Below, in pieces: positions 1-8,336 of a stretch of 64,000 nt of DNA. The stretch is taken from NCBI GenBank assembly GCA_938008535.1, contig CALLKF010000115.1:13397-77396 (forward strand). Reading direction: 5' to 3'. The notes under the pieces were generated by a model. It saw only the letters and a list, made by a program, of their open reading frames with translations, searched no databases and was not told where the DNA came from. The position numbers were made by a program, and so were the translations under genes. How positions within the stretch are numbered: the first letter of the stretch is position 1; the number at the start of each line of letters is the position of its first letter. This DNA is from an uncultured Saprospirales bacterium (GTDB lineage Bacteria; Bacteroidota; Bacteroidia; Chitinophagales; JADIYW01).

Positions 1-1
1 C

Positions 2-1303
2 CGCCGTGACTTACGTTTAGATGATAATGCTGCATTATATCATGCATTAAAGTCTGGTTTTAAAGTAGTACCTATTTTTATTTTTGATACCGAAATTTTA
101 GATGATCTGAAAGATGATAATGAAACACCAACATTAGATAGGCGAGTGGTTTTTATTCACCAACAGTTACAAAAAATAAAAAACGAACTGAATGCATTAG
201 GCAGCGATTTATTAGTGTTTTATGGCAAACCTGCCGATGTCTGGAAAGAAATAGTAGCAACATATAACATCAAGAAAGTATTCACCAACCACGATTATGA
301 ACCTTATGCCAATAAGCGCGATCATCAGTTACAACAGTTTTTTGCTGAAAACAATATTCAATTTTCCACTTATAAAGATCAGGTGATCTTTGAAAAATAC
401 GAAGTGATAAAAGATGACGGCACACCGTATTTAGTATATACACCTTACAGCAAAAAATGGAAATCAATACTCAATGATTTTTATTTAAAATCCTATCCAA
501 CAGAAAAATATTTCAGCAATTTCTTTCAAACAGCAAAAACAACAGCACTTATTTCATTAGAAGCAATGGGTTTTGCAGATGATGCTGCTTTTCAGTTTCC
601 TGCAACTATTGTCGATGATAAAATCATTCAGCATTACATCGAAACAAGAGATTTTCCTAGTGTTTTAGGTACTTCGCGCATTAGTGTGCATTTGCGTTTC
701 GGTACTGTTTCTATTCGTCAATTAGCGCGACAATCTATAAAAGCAAACGGTGAAAAATATCTGAACGAACTGATTTGGCGAGATTTTTATATGATGATAT
801 TGCATCACTTTCCAAAAGTAATTACTACATCATTCAATGAAAAATATGATGCCATAAAATGGCGAAACAACGAACACGAATTTCAGTCATGGTGCGATGG
901 AAAGACTGGCTATCCAATTGTTGACGCTGGTATGCGCGAACTCAACGCTACTGGTTTTATGCACAACCGTGTGCGTATGATTGTTGCTTCTTTTTTAACC
1001 AAACACTTATTAATTGACTGGCGAAAAGGCGAAGCATACTTTGCACAAAAGTTATTAGATTATGATTTGTCGGCAAACAATGGCGGCTGGCAATGGGCAG
1101 CAGGCACTGGCGTTGACGCTGCACCTTACTTCAGAGTTTTTAATCCAAGACTACAAACAGAAAAATTCGATAAAGACTTAAAATACATTCGCAAATGGAT
1201 TCCGGAACTAGATTCATTTGATTATCCAACACCAATTGTTGAACATGAATTTGCACGCAACCGCTGTCTGGAAACTTATAAAAAAGCATTGAATAACAAT
1301 TAG
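2..1303 (+). CDS. phr: Class I deoxyribodipyrimidine photolyase (5' end outside window)
   Basis: Light-driven flavoenzyme that splits cyclobutane pyrimidine dimers in DNA. The reading frame is open from base 2 and begins RRDLRLDDNAAL, the N-terminal antenna-domain signature of the family, so only about ten residues are missing at the window edge; the GTG at 146 is internal and not the start. The C-terminal FAD domain is complete: GTSRISVHLRFG, then ELIWRDFY, then DAGMRELNATGFMHNR and NNGGWQWAAGTGVDAAPYFR, which are the FAD and DNA-lesion binding motifs of class I CPD photolyases. The visible 433 residues match the usual family length. A cryptochrome or (6-4) photolyase is less likely given the GWQW-type motif. 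It is followed closely by a hairpin that terminates the convergent gene. Confidence 0.93.
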   Translation, partial: RRDLRLDDNAALYHALKSGFKVVPIFIFDTEILDDLKDDNETPTLDRRVVFIHQQLQKIKNELNALGSDLLVFYGKPADVWKEIVATYNIKKVFTNHDYEPYANKRDHQLQQFFAENNIQFSTYKDQVIFEKYEVIKDDGTPYLVYTPYSKKWKSILNDFYLKSYPTEKYFSNFFQTAKTTALISLEAMGFADDAAFQFPATIVDDKIIQHYIETRDFPSVLGTSRISVHLRFGTVSIRQLARQSIKANGEKYLNELIWRDFYMMILHHFPKVITTSFNEKYDAIKWRNNEHEFQSWCDGKTGYPIVDAGMRELNATGFMHNRVRMIVASFLTKHLLIDWRKGEAYFAQKLLDYDLSANNGGWQWAAGTGVDAAPYFRVFNPRLQTEKFDKDLKYIRKWIPELDSFDYPTPIVEHEFARNRCLETYKKALNNN

Positions 1304-1304
1304 C

Positions 1305-1334
1305 AATAAAAAATGCCGCGAAAAAATCGCGGCA
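1305..1334 (-). terminator. Intrinsic terminator of the fibronectin-III gene
   Basis: An 8-bp perfect stem TGCCGCGA / TCGCGGCA (1314-1321 and 1327-1334) is followed, read on the minus strand, by a run of six T. It lies just downstream of the minus-strand gene ending at 1360. It may also end the photolyase transcript, but the plus-strand T tract is poor. Confidence 0.75.
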
Positions 1335-1359
1335 CCAAATTTATTAATAACTTAAAAAA

Positions 1360-1989
1360 CTATGGAGCAACCTTAGTAGCCGGATCGCTGTAAGCACCTT
1401 GCCCTGCTGCGTTCACAGCACATACACGCACCCAGATACGCGTACCGCTGTCTATACCAGCAATAAAACATTTTGTTTTAGTAACCGTTGCCTGGTGCGT
1501 CCATTGTGAACTGTCTGTAATATCAAAAGACAAATACACATCATAACTTATTTTACCTTTCACCGGTTTCCAGGTAACAATAATATCACCATCATTAGCA
1601 CCTTCTTTTGCCGTTACATTTTGCGGTGCCGGCAGCATACCTGCAGGTGTCGGAGCTTTTTTTACATCATAACCTGCGCCTATAATTTTGGCTGCATCAC
1701 CATCAGCAGCAGTTTCTACATAATTGCCTTCCTCTTCCAGAAGCTCAATTAATTTTTCCTTCTCTGCATTCATTTCCAGCGTTTTTTTCTGATACTCTTT
1801 AAACGCATCCTGCTGTTCTGCCTCCTTGCTGAGCATTACATCTCTTTGAAGTTTAATGTCATCCAGCGGCGGTGACGGTGCCGGAAAATCCGGATTGTTT
1901 TTCATTTTATTATGAATAGTAAATGATTTGGTAGCCACCTCAGGAACACCTGCTCTGCTAAGGTTTAAAATTGCTTTTTTCTTTTTCAT
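1360..1989 (-). CDS. Fibronectin type III domain protein (paralogue of 25141-25776)
   Basis: 209 residues, no signal peptide or membrane segment. The basic N-terminus (MKKKKAILNLSRAG) leads into a middle segment of about 70 residues rich in Glu, Lys and Gln that looks helical or coiled-coil. Residues about 118-209 form one fibronectin type III domain (LPAPQNVTAKEGANDGDIIV ... SGTRIWVRVCAVNAAGQGAY). The second copy at 25141-25776 has the same layout and about the same length, so the pair is a family of its own; the function is unknown. FnIII domains are normally adhesive, yet here nothing suggests export by Sec. Its upstream region carries a 21-bp tandem array about 180 bp before the start codon, as does that of the paralogue. 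The gene is convergent with the photolyase gene. Confidence 0.8.
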   Translation of the reverse strand: MKKKKAILNLSRAGVPEVATKSFTIHNKMKNNPDFPAPSPPLDDIKLQRDVMLSKEAEQQDAFKEYQKKTLEMNAEKEKLIELLEEEGNYVETAADGDAAKIIGAGYDVKKAPTPAGMLPAPQNVTAKEGANDGDIIVTWKPVKGKISYDVYLSFDITDSSQWTHQATVTKTKCFIAGIDSGTRIWVRVCAVNAAGQGAYSDPATKVAP

Positions 1990-2170
1990 AGCAATTGATT
2001 TTAAAAGTTTATAATTTATTTACAATTACTACTACGCACCAGTATTTAAAATATTGTGTATGGATAGTATAAAAGCATTATTTTAATATATTTTAACATT
2101 TTGACAGCCAGTTTTAACCTAAAAAACCATTGATAAAAGTAAAAAAGCAAATGAAAAAGGAGCAATGTTG

Positions 2171-2380
2171 TATTACAAAGGACTAAAAGCAAACAACAAA
2201 AGGGAAAAAGCATATAACAAAACGCTTTTGTCATACAACAAAGGACTAAAAGCATATAACAAAAGGGGAAAAGCATATAACAAAAGCCTTTTGTCATATA
2301 ACAAAAGCGAAAAAGCATATAACAAAAGGGAAAAAGCATATAACAAAAGGGAAAAAGCATATAACAAAAGGCATTTGTCA
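2171..2380. repeat. 21-bp tandem array 1 (10 units)
   Basis: Ten consecutive 21-bp units without any indel, consensus tataacaaaagg followed by gaaaaagca or cttttgtca. Units 1-3 and 4-6 repeat as a 63-bp higher-order block. The array is open in several frames on both strands (YNKREKA and YAFSLLL heptads), but no start signal or conserved codon pattern supports translation. It lies upstream of the minus-strand fibronectin-III gene. The rest of 1990-2575 is AT-rich sequence in which I see no gene. Confidence 0.95.
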
Positions 2381-2575
2381 TTTGTAAAATGGGGTGTGTA
2401 ATGCATAGTACCGCCTTGTTTTAACAAATTTGGGCAAATGAAGACAGATTATATGAATATTTAATGTAAAGAAAGTATATTTGGAATAAGGATGACATCA
2501 TCATACATATAAACAAGTTAGCGGTAAGCGTACCAAAACGCTTATCAATTCGAATACAAAAAATACGAAATAAAA

Positions 2576-3055
2576 GTGAAACCAAGAATTGAAACTATTC
2601 CTCCAAAAAAGCTAATTGGAAAACGATTGACTATGAGTTTAGCTAATAACAAAACAGGCGAACTTTGGCAAAGTTTTATGCCCAAAAAGAAAGACATTGC
2701 TAATAAGTTGAACAATGAAGTAATTTCTATGCAAGTTTATTCATCAACGCATTTCTCAGATTTCAAACCGTCAAATGAATTTGAAAAATGGGCAACAGTT
2801 GAAGTAGCGGATTTTGAAAACTTGCAATCTGAAATGGAAGAATTTACATTATCCGGTGGACTTTATGCTGTCTTTGATTATATTGGTTCAAGTAGCGATT
2901 CAAGTATATTTCAATACATTTACGGAAGTTGGTTGCCAAATTCAGAATATGATTTAGACGATAGACCACACTTTGAAGTATTGGGCGAGAAATACAAAAA
3001 CAATGATCCAACATCGGAAGAAGAAATATGGATACCAATTAAGCCGAAACAATAA
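2576..3055 (+). CDS. GyrI-like / AraC effector-binding domain protein
   Basis: 159 residues comprising a single small-molecule binding domain of the GyrI/BmrR-effector type. Evidence is the N-terminal IETIPPKKLIGKRLTMSL motif followed by NNKTGELWQSFMPKKKDI, the central GGLYAVFDYIG strand and the acidic C-terminus DRPHFEVLGEKY ... EEIWIPIKP, all typical of stand-alone members of the family. The GTG start at 2576 is preferred over the internal ATG at 2633 because family members start with this IxxxPxKKLxG strand. There is no DNA-binding domain, so it is either a ligand-sequestering protein or a minor hydrolase-like enzyme. A short sequence gttagcggtaagcg lies about 45 bp upstream and a 138-bp imperfect dyad follows, giving the gene a cassette-like appearance. 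Confidence 0.85.
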   Translation: MKPRIETIPPKKLIGKRLTMSLANNKTGELWQSFMPKKKDIANKLNNEVISMQVYSSTHFSDFKPSNEFEKWATVEVADFENLQSEMEEFTLSGGLYAVFDYIGSSSDSSIFQYIYGSWLPNSEYDLDDRPHFEVLGEKYKNNDPTSEEEIWIPIKPKQ

Positions 3056-3061
3056 ACGCCA

Positions 3062-3199
3062 GCCACTAACATCGGCTTGGCAAAATGGCGGGCCAAGTGC
3101 TTTCTAAAAACAGTTGTAAAAAGTTCAAACATTTATGGTTTCTAAGTTGGAAATTGCTAACTTTCCGCCACACTCTCCAAACCGAGAATCGTTAGCGGC
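3062..3199. repeat. Imperfect dyad between two accessory genes (attC-like in layout)
   Basis: The left end gccactaac (3062-3070) is the near-perfect reverse complement of gttagcggc (3191-3199). The complementarity continues inward (cgg, yttgg, tggcgg blocks), so either strand could fold into a long interrupted hairpin. It fills the whole spacer between the GyrI-like gene and the next small gene. The ends do not fit the canonical integron GTTRRRY core, so identity as an attC site is only an inference. Confidence 0.5.
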
Positions 3200-3234
3200 A
3201 ACCATAGCAGACACCAAAATAGACATCGCTGACA

Positions 3235-3606
3235 ATGGACAAACCAATAAAATATAAATTTCGTTACCGACCAGGGTATGGTTCTGACAATTTGCTAATA
3301 GAATTTGTTTACGGTGTTGAAAATGATGACTTCGGGGCTGACTTGTTTGATGCCATTAAGGAAATCAATCCGAAACTTACAGGACGGGAAGACTTATGGA
3401 TGAATGATGAAATTCTATACACGATAAACTCTGACCTTGGACAATTTACATTATCCAAAGACATTTGGGACTTGGCATTCTTAATGGCTGACGACAATCA
3501 ATCGTGCGTTCTACAAATCAATAACTTGTTGCTTACCGACAATAGGTTTCAAAAAATCGAAGTTGATTTTAATGATTTTAAACTGAATGAAAATACCAGT
3601 AGCTAA
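3235..3606 (+). CDS. Hypothetical protein, 123 aa
   Basis: Not recognised. A short acidic cytosolic protein without signal peptide or membrane segment, starting MDKPIKYKFRYRPGYGSDNL and ending NDFKLNENTSS. It has mixed alpha/beta composition and no obvious motif. Its size, isolated position and the flanking dyads (3062-3199 before it, 3609-3706 after it) match the preceding GyrI-like gene, so both look like single-gene accessory inserts. The ATG at 3235 directly follows a short leader containing gttagcggcaacc. Immunity-type and small regulatory proteins often have this composition, but nothing here proves either. Confidence 0.6.
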   Translation: MDKPIKYKFRYRPGYGSDNLLIEFVYGVENDDFGADLFDAIKEINPKLTGREDLWMNDEILYTINSDLGQFTLSKDIWDLAFLMADDNQSCVLQINNLLLTDNRFQKIEVDFNDFKLNENTSS

Positions 3607-3608
3607 AA

Positions 3609-3706
3609 GCACATTTGGAATAGGCTGGGTTTCGTGCACTAAAGACAGTTTTGTACGTAATCAAACATTAGTTTTTCAAATCAAGTTTTGTGGTAAATGT
3701 GCCGCT
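3609..3706. repeat. Inverted repeat downstream of the 123-aa gene
   Basis: gcacattt at 3609-3616 is the exact reverse complement of aaatgtgc in the stretch ending near 3706. A second small hairpin-forming stretch (gctcttcgggtagc) follows at once. This resembles in layout the dyad at 3062-3199 and may be the next cassette-type boundary. No gene is seen between 3607 and 3796. Confidence 0.35.
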
Positions 3707-3796
3707 CTTCGGGTAGCTGCAAAACGTTGGAATTCAAACTCACACGAGAAATGAGACGCGTAAAATGGTTTTTTAAAATCCTTCAAGGTCTAAATA

Positions 3797-5248
3797 TTAA
3801 ACGTTCAACGCTTTTTTCTTAAATTTCTTTTCAAAAACATATTCTATCAAATCAAGTAGAGGATTTGTCATAAAAGTGGTTACCAATGCCATCAACACCA
3901 TAATTGCAAATATAGATGGTGAAAGAATGCCTAAATCGTAGCCAATATTTAAAACGATCAATTCCATCAAGCCGCGTGTGTTCATGAGCGCACCAATAGA
4001 CAGAGATTCTTTCCATGAAATTCCTACCGACTTGGCTGCTAAGGCACTTCCTCCAAATTTACCTAATACTGCAATAAATATAACAACACCACAAGTTGCC
4101 CAAAGATGTCCTTCGTTGAGCAAGCCAATTTGTGTTCTTAAACCAGTAAAAGCAAAAAAGATAGGTAGCAATAACAGAATGCTTACATCTTCTATCTTAT
4201 TTGCCAAGATGGATTTGAATTTTGCATTTTGAGGCATGATGACGCCAGCTAAAAATGCACCAAACAATGCATGTATTCCAATAGCTTCGGTCATAAAAGC
4301 AGAAAACAGCATAATAAAGAAAACAAAAACCATGAGCGTTTTACTCAATTGTTCGGTATCGGCATATTTGCTGCTCATCATTTTTATCCATGGTCGAGTA
4401 ACATACATCATAAATACAATAAAAAGTATTGCTAATAAAATGGTTACTAATGCGCTTACAATAGATCCGGCTTTTATAATGGCAATTACTGCTGCTAAAA
4501 TACACCACGCAGTTACATCATCGAAAGCAGCACAGGTAAGCACTATTGCACCTAAAGTTGTTTTGGTAAGATGGCGTTCCTGTAAAATTCTTGCCAACAC
4601 CGGAAAAGCAGTGATGCTAATTGCAATACCCATAAAAAGTGCAAACGACAAAAAACTTACGTTTGCTGGTGCAAATTGCTCATATATAAAATAAGAAACC
4701 AGCACGCCTAAAAAATAAGGAAAAATAATACTTGCATGACTGATTACTAATGCACTGTGTGCTTTATTTTTAAGTTTTTCAATATCTAATTCCATACCGA
4801 TAATGAACATAAAAAACGCTAAACCAATTTGACTAAGAAACTGCAAGTTATTGAGTGAACTTTTAGCAAACAGAAACGCAGAAAACTCTGGAAAGATAAA
4901 TCCTAAAATAGATGGACCAAGAAATATACCTGCAATCATTTCGCCAATAACAGACGGCTGACCAATTTTGCCTATCAGCACTCCAAATAATTTGGAAACT
5001 AAAAGAATGGTTATAATCTGCAACAGTAAAATACCTAACGGACTTTTTACATTATCAATAAATTGTGTGGAAATGCTCTGTGGCGAGCTTACAGTGGCTG
5101 GCGTTGGTTTTTCTGTGGTTTTGCTTGCCACAGCAACAACTGCTTGCTGGCTGTTTGGCGTTAGTATTTTTCCTTTATCTAATACAAACCAAATTAAAAT
5201 GGTAAAAACACTGATGATGATAGAATATAGTATAATGCTTCGTTTCAT
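3797..5248 (-). CDS. Cation:proton antiporter, CPA2 (KefB/NapA-like) family
   Basis: 483-residue inner-membrane protein that should exchange Na+ or K+ for H+. After a cytosolic start, an anchor helix (residues about 5-22) and a Pro/Thr/Ser-rich linker come about twelve hydrophobic segments. Family marks include GQPSVIGEMIAGIFLGPSIL, FMFIIGMELDIEKLKN, AISITAFPVLARIL, CAAFDDVTAWCILA (the paired acidic residues of the ion site) and HALFGAFLAGVIMPQ. There is no C-terminal TrkA-N domain, so it is a transporter of the short type. The extra N-terminal segment of about 70 residues is unusual but is seen in other Bacteroidota members. It stands alone, with a small lipoprotein gene upstream on the same strand. 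Confidence 0.9.
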   Translation of the reverse strand: MKRSIILYSIIISVFTILIWFVLDKGKILTPNSQQAVVAVASKTTEKPTPATVSSPQSISTQFIDNVKSPLGILLLQIITILLVSKLFGVLIGKIGQPSVIGEMIAGIFLGPSILGFIFPEFSAFLFAKSSLNNLQFLSQIGLAFFMFIIGMELDIEKLKNKAHSALVISHASIIFPYFLGVLVSYFIYEQFAPANVSFLSFALFMGIAISITAFPVLARILQERHLTKTTLGAIVLTCAAFDDVTAWCILAAVIAIIKAGSIVSALVTILLAILFIVFMMYVTRPWIKMMSSKYADTEQLSKTLMVFVFFIMLFSAFMTEAIGIHALFGAFLAGVIMPQNAKFKSILANKIEDVSILLLLPIFFAFTGLRTQIGLLNEGHLWATCGVVIFIAVLGKFGGSALAAKSVGISWKESLSIGALMNTRGLMELIVLNIGYDLGILSPSIFAIMVLMALVTTFMTNPLLDLIEYVFEKKFKKKALNV

Positions 5249-5324
5249 GGTGGATTGTTTAAGTAAAAATAGTAATAATCTATGTTGTCAAATATACTAG
5301 ATTCTGTAAAAAATAAAAAAAACG

Positions 5325-5648
5325 CTACCTGATTTTTCCATACAAATTAAAATAGTTGCTGCTGCCTTTTTTAAAGGAAGCAGAATCTGCATCAAATACT
5401 TTAGAGCAATCAAAGTTGCCAGAATTCCATACTTTGCGTGTTTTTGTGCTATAAGAAACAAAGGTGAAGTCTGCAGCAATTTCTAAGGTTTCAGAAATAG
5501 ATGAAGTGTCTGAAATTTTAGTTTCCACACCACCTGCAACTGTGCTTTTTAGCAACCATTTTCCAACAATATTCGGACAGCTTGCTTGTTTTTTACATGC
5601 AATTGCTATTAATAAGATACAGATTATAATTGTGGATAATTTTTTCAT
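5325..5648 (-). CDS. Small lipocalin-like lipoprotein
   Basis: 107 residues. The N-terminus MKKLSTIIICILLIAIACKK is a lipoprotein signal peptide with the modified Cys at residue 18. The mature part contains CPNIVGKWLLKST and ISETLEIAADFTFVSYSTKT, the beginning of a lipocalin-type calycin beta-barrel as in many Bacteroidota lipoproteins. At 107 residues it is shorter than the usual 130-150, and it stops after NLYGKIR where another strand would be expected, so a late truncation is possible. Likely surface-exposed or periplasmic and of unknown ligand. Confidence 0.65.
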   Translation of the reverse strand: MKKLSTIIICILLIAIACKKQASCPNIVGKWLLKSTVAGGVETKISDTSSISETLEIAADFTFVSYSTKTRKVWNSGNFDCSKVFDADSASFKKGSSNYFNLYGKIR

Positions 5649-5722
5649 GTCTAAATCTAAACAAAAGACAATAAAAACATGCTTTCCTACAAAAAAATAA
5701 TTCCGTTTTGTATCTTCATTTT

Positions 5723-6694
5723 ATGATTTTACCAAAACAACATTCGTTGATAGAAAATGGCGCAAATATTCCATTTGGTGTCTATGAAGATTTGATTGAA
5801 AATGTTGACACTTCTTATTTTGACACACAAGGTTTCCTGGCAAAAAGACGCAGAACAGAACGCAAAACATGGATTTATTTTGGCGTATATAGTCCGGATT
5901 TGATTTGTGGTTTTGCTATTGCAGATGCAGGCATGGTGGCAACGGCATTCGTTTATTTTTATTCGTTTAAAGACGGCACGTTTGAAGAAGACAAGACAAC
6001 CGTTCCATTAGCGTTTGCTACTGATTTCAATCCAAATTTAAATAGTGAATGGAAGATTGGAAACTTTTTAATCAAAACAGATAATGGAAAAATGCATTGT
6101 CAATATGTAGGAAAATTTAAGCTGTATATTGAAGCAGAAAACGATGCAAATGGTGCTAGTATTATTGCGCCATCGTCAGAAAAAAGACCATTTAATTTTA
6201 CGTATAAAAATGTGTGTGTTCCTGTAAAAGTGCAAATAAATAATGGTGGAATTAGCACGTATGCAACCAGCGGAAAATATGGTTCAATAGATTTTACCAA
6301 AGGATATCCGCCACGCGAAACAATTTGGAATTGGTTATCAATAATTGGTATTACGGAAAGTGAAAAATCAATTGCTATTAATTTAGTAGATAGATTTAAT
6401 AATAACATGGAAAATATTTTGTGGTATGATGGTAGAAAAATACTCTTATCTGCTGCAAAATTCTCGATGCAAGAACCACTCGATAAAACAGATTGGCTGA
6501 TTGAAACAAATGATGGCATTTTAAATTGCCATTTTTCTCCACGAGGTGCAAGAACTGAAAACGTAAATGCCTTGATTATGAAAAGTAAATTTACTCAACC
6601 TTTTGGAACGGTGGATGGAACCATTATAATAGATGGAAAAGAAGAGAAGTTTACTGCCATTGGCGTTGTTGAAGATCATCATGCTGTATGGTAA
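5723..6694 (+). CDS. DUF2804 family protein
   Basis: 323 residues from the ATG at 5723; the upstream TTG frame start is not needed. The N-terminal block ERKTWIYFGVYSPDLICGFA is the hallmark of DUF2804, and the middle block with NFTYKNVCVPVKV and the C-terminal HFSPRGARTENVNAL and VVEDHHAVW fit the two-lobed beta-rich architecture of this uncharacterised family (distantly lipocalin/hydroxyneurosporene-synthase-like). No signal peptide. The biochemical role is unknown; the fold suggests a lipid-related ligand. It is followed by a secreted protein gene at 6739 on the same strand, 44 bp away. Confidence 0.8.
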   Translation: MILPKQHSLIENGANIPFGVYEDLIENVDTSYFDTQGFLAKRRRTERKTWIYFGVYSPDLICGFAIADAGMVATAFVYFYSFKDGTFEEDKTTVPLAFATDFNPNLNSEWKIGNFLIKTDNGKMHCQYVGKFKLYIEAENDANGASIIAPSSEKRPFNFTYKNVCVPVKVQINNGGISTYATSGKYGSIDFTKGYPPRETIWNWLSIIGITESEKSIAINLVDRFNNNMENILWYDGRKILLSAAKFSMQEPLDKTDWLIETNDGILNCHFSPRGARTENVNALIMKSKFTQPFGTVDGTIIIDGKEEKFTAIGVVEDHHAVW

Positions 6695-6738
6695 TTTTTT
6701 GGTACGATTTATGTTTATAATTTTAAAAAATAGTATTG

Positions 6739-7431
6739 ATGATGCGCAAATCAATTTTTATAACAAGTATTTTAGTCGTAATCGTTATTTTATGTATAAA
6801 TGCTGGAAATCCGCCTGCGCCAGTTGTTGTGGTTGATAAAAAAGCAGAAAAACGAAAAGCAGATTCTATCATTAATATTAATTTATACAACAACTTTAAA
6901 TCCGATACTAAAGATTATTCATTTCAAGATACACCTAACGAAGTAGTGCTCTCTAATGGAATGAAAGTGAAGTTTGTAAAACTAAACAGATTTGGATTGC
7001 CGCGTGGTGCTAATGTTGCTATTCCAGATGAAATGAGTCAGCGATTTGCATATGAACTTGCAGAAGTAGAAATACAAGTTACTAACACTAACTCAACAGA
7101 AATAAAATTAACGGAAGAAGCATCAGGTGCTTTGTTTGCATCCTTAAAATTATTTGGAACTGAAACTGGATCAAAAGTTTTTACATCACAATATAATTTA
7201 TCATTTGGTTCTATTTATACGATGACGGAGCCACCACAAACTGATAAGCTTACTGCAGTATATAAAGAAACAAAGGCCATGATGAACACTACCTACAAAG
7301 CTGGTGAAACCAAAACATCAAAAGGTATAATTGTTTGTCTTGCAAAAGCAGCCAAACATATAGATAAATTGGTTGTATACACGCAAGAGTTTGGAACCAA
7401 TAAAGGGTATGGTTGTCCGGTAGTTTTATGA
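6739..7431 (+). CDS. Secreted hypothetical protein
   Basis: 230 residues starting at either of two adjacent ATG codons (6739 or 6742). A hydrophobic signal segment MRKSIFITSILVVIVILCIN ends near residue 22; the mature part is beta-rich with repeated charged strands (NEVVLSNGMKVKFVKLN, AELAEVEIQ-like) and a C-terminal TSKGIIVCLAKAAKHIDKLV. No recognised domain; it has the general look of a DUF4352-type immunoglobulin-like secreted protein, which is a guess. It probably shares a transcript with the DUF2804 gene. Confidence 0.65.
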   Translation: MMRKSIFITSILVVIVILCINAGNPPAPVVVVDKKAEKRKADSIININLYNNFKSDTKDYSFQDTPNEVVLSNGMKVKFVKLNRFGLPRGANVAIPDEMSQRFAYELAEVEIQVTNTNSTEIKLTEEASGALFASLKLFGTETGSKVFTSQYNLSFGSIYTMTEPPQTDKLTAVYKETKAMMNTTYKAGETKTSKGIIVCLAKAAKHIDKLVVYTQEFGTNKGYGCPVVL

Positions 7432-7491
7432 TTTGAAAGTTTTCCTTATTTAATTTAGGATATACACTTTCACTATCATTTTCACCTTCAC

Positions 7492-8220
7492 TTATTTAAA
7501 ATGCGAATCATCTCTACTCATCGAGTTGTAAGCACACATGTAAATAATACCTGGATATTTTTCGATTAACTGATAATTATGTGTTGCAATGATAATTGGT
7601 GTTTGCGTAGATTTAAAAATAGAATACAACAAACTCATAATTTCATCGGTTGTTTCTGGATCTAAATTTCCAGTTGGTTCATCAGCAATTATTAATTCTG
7701 GATTATTTAATAAGGCACGAGCAATAGCAATTCGTTGTTGTTCGCCACCAGAAAGATGATTTGGATATTTATTTATTTTGTCGCTTAAATTCACCATCGA
7801 CAATGCTTCTTCTATTTTTAATTTAATTTTTGTTTTATCATTCCAACCAATGGAACGCAATACAAAATCTAAATTATCAAAAATAGTTCTATCGGTAAGT
7901 AATTGAAAATCCTGAAAAACAATTCCTAATCTGCGACGCAAATTGGGTACATCTGAGCGTTTCAGCGTTTTCAAATTATAACCACATACATCAGCATCGC
8001 CTTCTGTAAATTCTAAGTCACCATATAGCATTTTTAACAAACTACTTTTTCCGCTTCCAGTTCTTCCAATTAAGTAAACAAAATCACCTTTACGCACTTC
8101 AAAATTTACATTATCAATTACAGGATGGTTGTGATAGGATATTTTAGCATTTTTAATATCAACTACACGCGACATTATTTTAGATACAGATGGATTATTT
8201 ATTTCTATTGCTTGGCTCAT
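7492..8220 (-). CDS. ftsE: FtsE-like ABC transporter ATP-binding protein
   Basis: 242 residues from the ATG at 8220 (an upstream in-frame start at 8274 adds a hydrophobic tail and is unlikely). It contains all ABC ATPase motifs: Walker A GRTGSGKSS near residue 48, Q-loop FQDFQLL, signature LSGGEQQRIAIARAL, Walker B ELIIADEPTGNLDP and H-loop ATHNYQLI. The GNLDPET and LRRRLGIVFQDFQL words are typical of FtsE, which with FtsX couples septal peptidoglycan hydrolysis to division; in Bacteroidota ftsX is often elsewhere, and none is adjacent here. LolD/MacB-type ATPases are the main alternative. Confidence 0.75.
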   Translation of the reverse strand: MSQAIEINNPSVSKIMSRVVDIKNAKISYHNHPVIDNVNFEVRKGDFVYLIGRTGSGKSSLLKMLYGDLEFTEGDADVCGYNLKTLKRSDVPNLRRRLGIVFQDFQLLTDRTIFDNLDFVLRSIGWNDKTKIKLKIEEALSMVNLSDKINKYPNHLSGGEQQRIAIARALLNNPELIIADEPTGNLDPETTDEIMSLLYSIFKSTQTPIIIATHNYQLIEKYPGIIYMCAYNSMSRDDSHFK

Positions 8221-8322
8221 TTTAAACAGTTTACAATTTGCAAAAATAAAAGTTTGCATACTACTTTGTTGCAAACGGCAAATTCAGCATAAAATTACTT
8301 AAATTTTAGTTTTAATATTTTG

Positions 8323-8330
8323 TATTTTTG
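8323..8330 (+). promoter_or_regulatory. Bacteroidota -7 element of hemE
   Basis: tatttttg fits TAnnTTTG and lies only 6 bases before the hemE ATG, implying a very short leader. No convincing -33 TTG at the usual distance. Confidence 0.45.
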
Positions 8331-8336
8331 CCCATT

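Noticed and set aside
146..1303. GTG at 146 as the start of photolyase
   Set aside because: The frame upstream encodes the conserved RRDLRLDDNAAL antenna-domain start, so the gene continues past the window edge.
2046..2427. Long open frames on both strands across array 1 (heptad proteins such as YNKREKA or LLLYAFS repeats)
   Set aside because: A 21-bp repeat without stop stays open in any frame; both strands are open, and no plausible start context exists.
3062..3199. Canonical integron attC site
   Set aside because: Ends do not match GTTRRRY/RYYYAAC cores and no integrase gene is in the window; only the dyad layout is reported.
4236..4694. Plus-strand frames within the antiporter gene
   Set aside because: Shadow frames of a well-conserved minus-strand gene.
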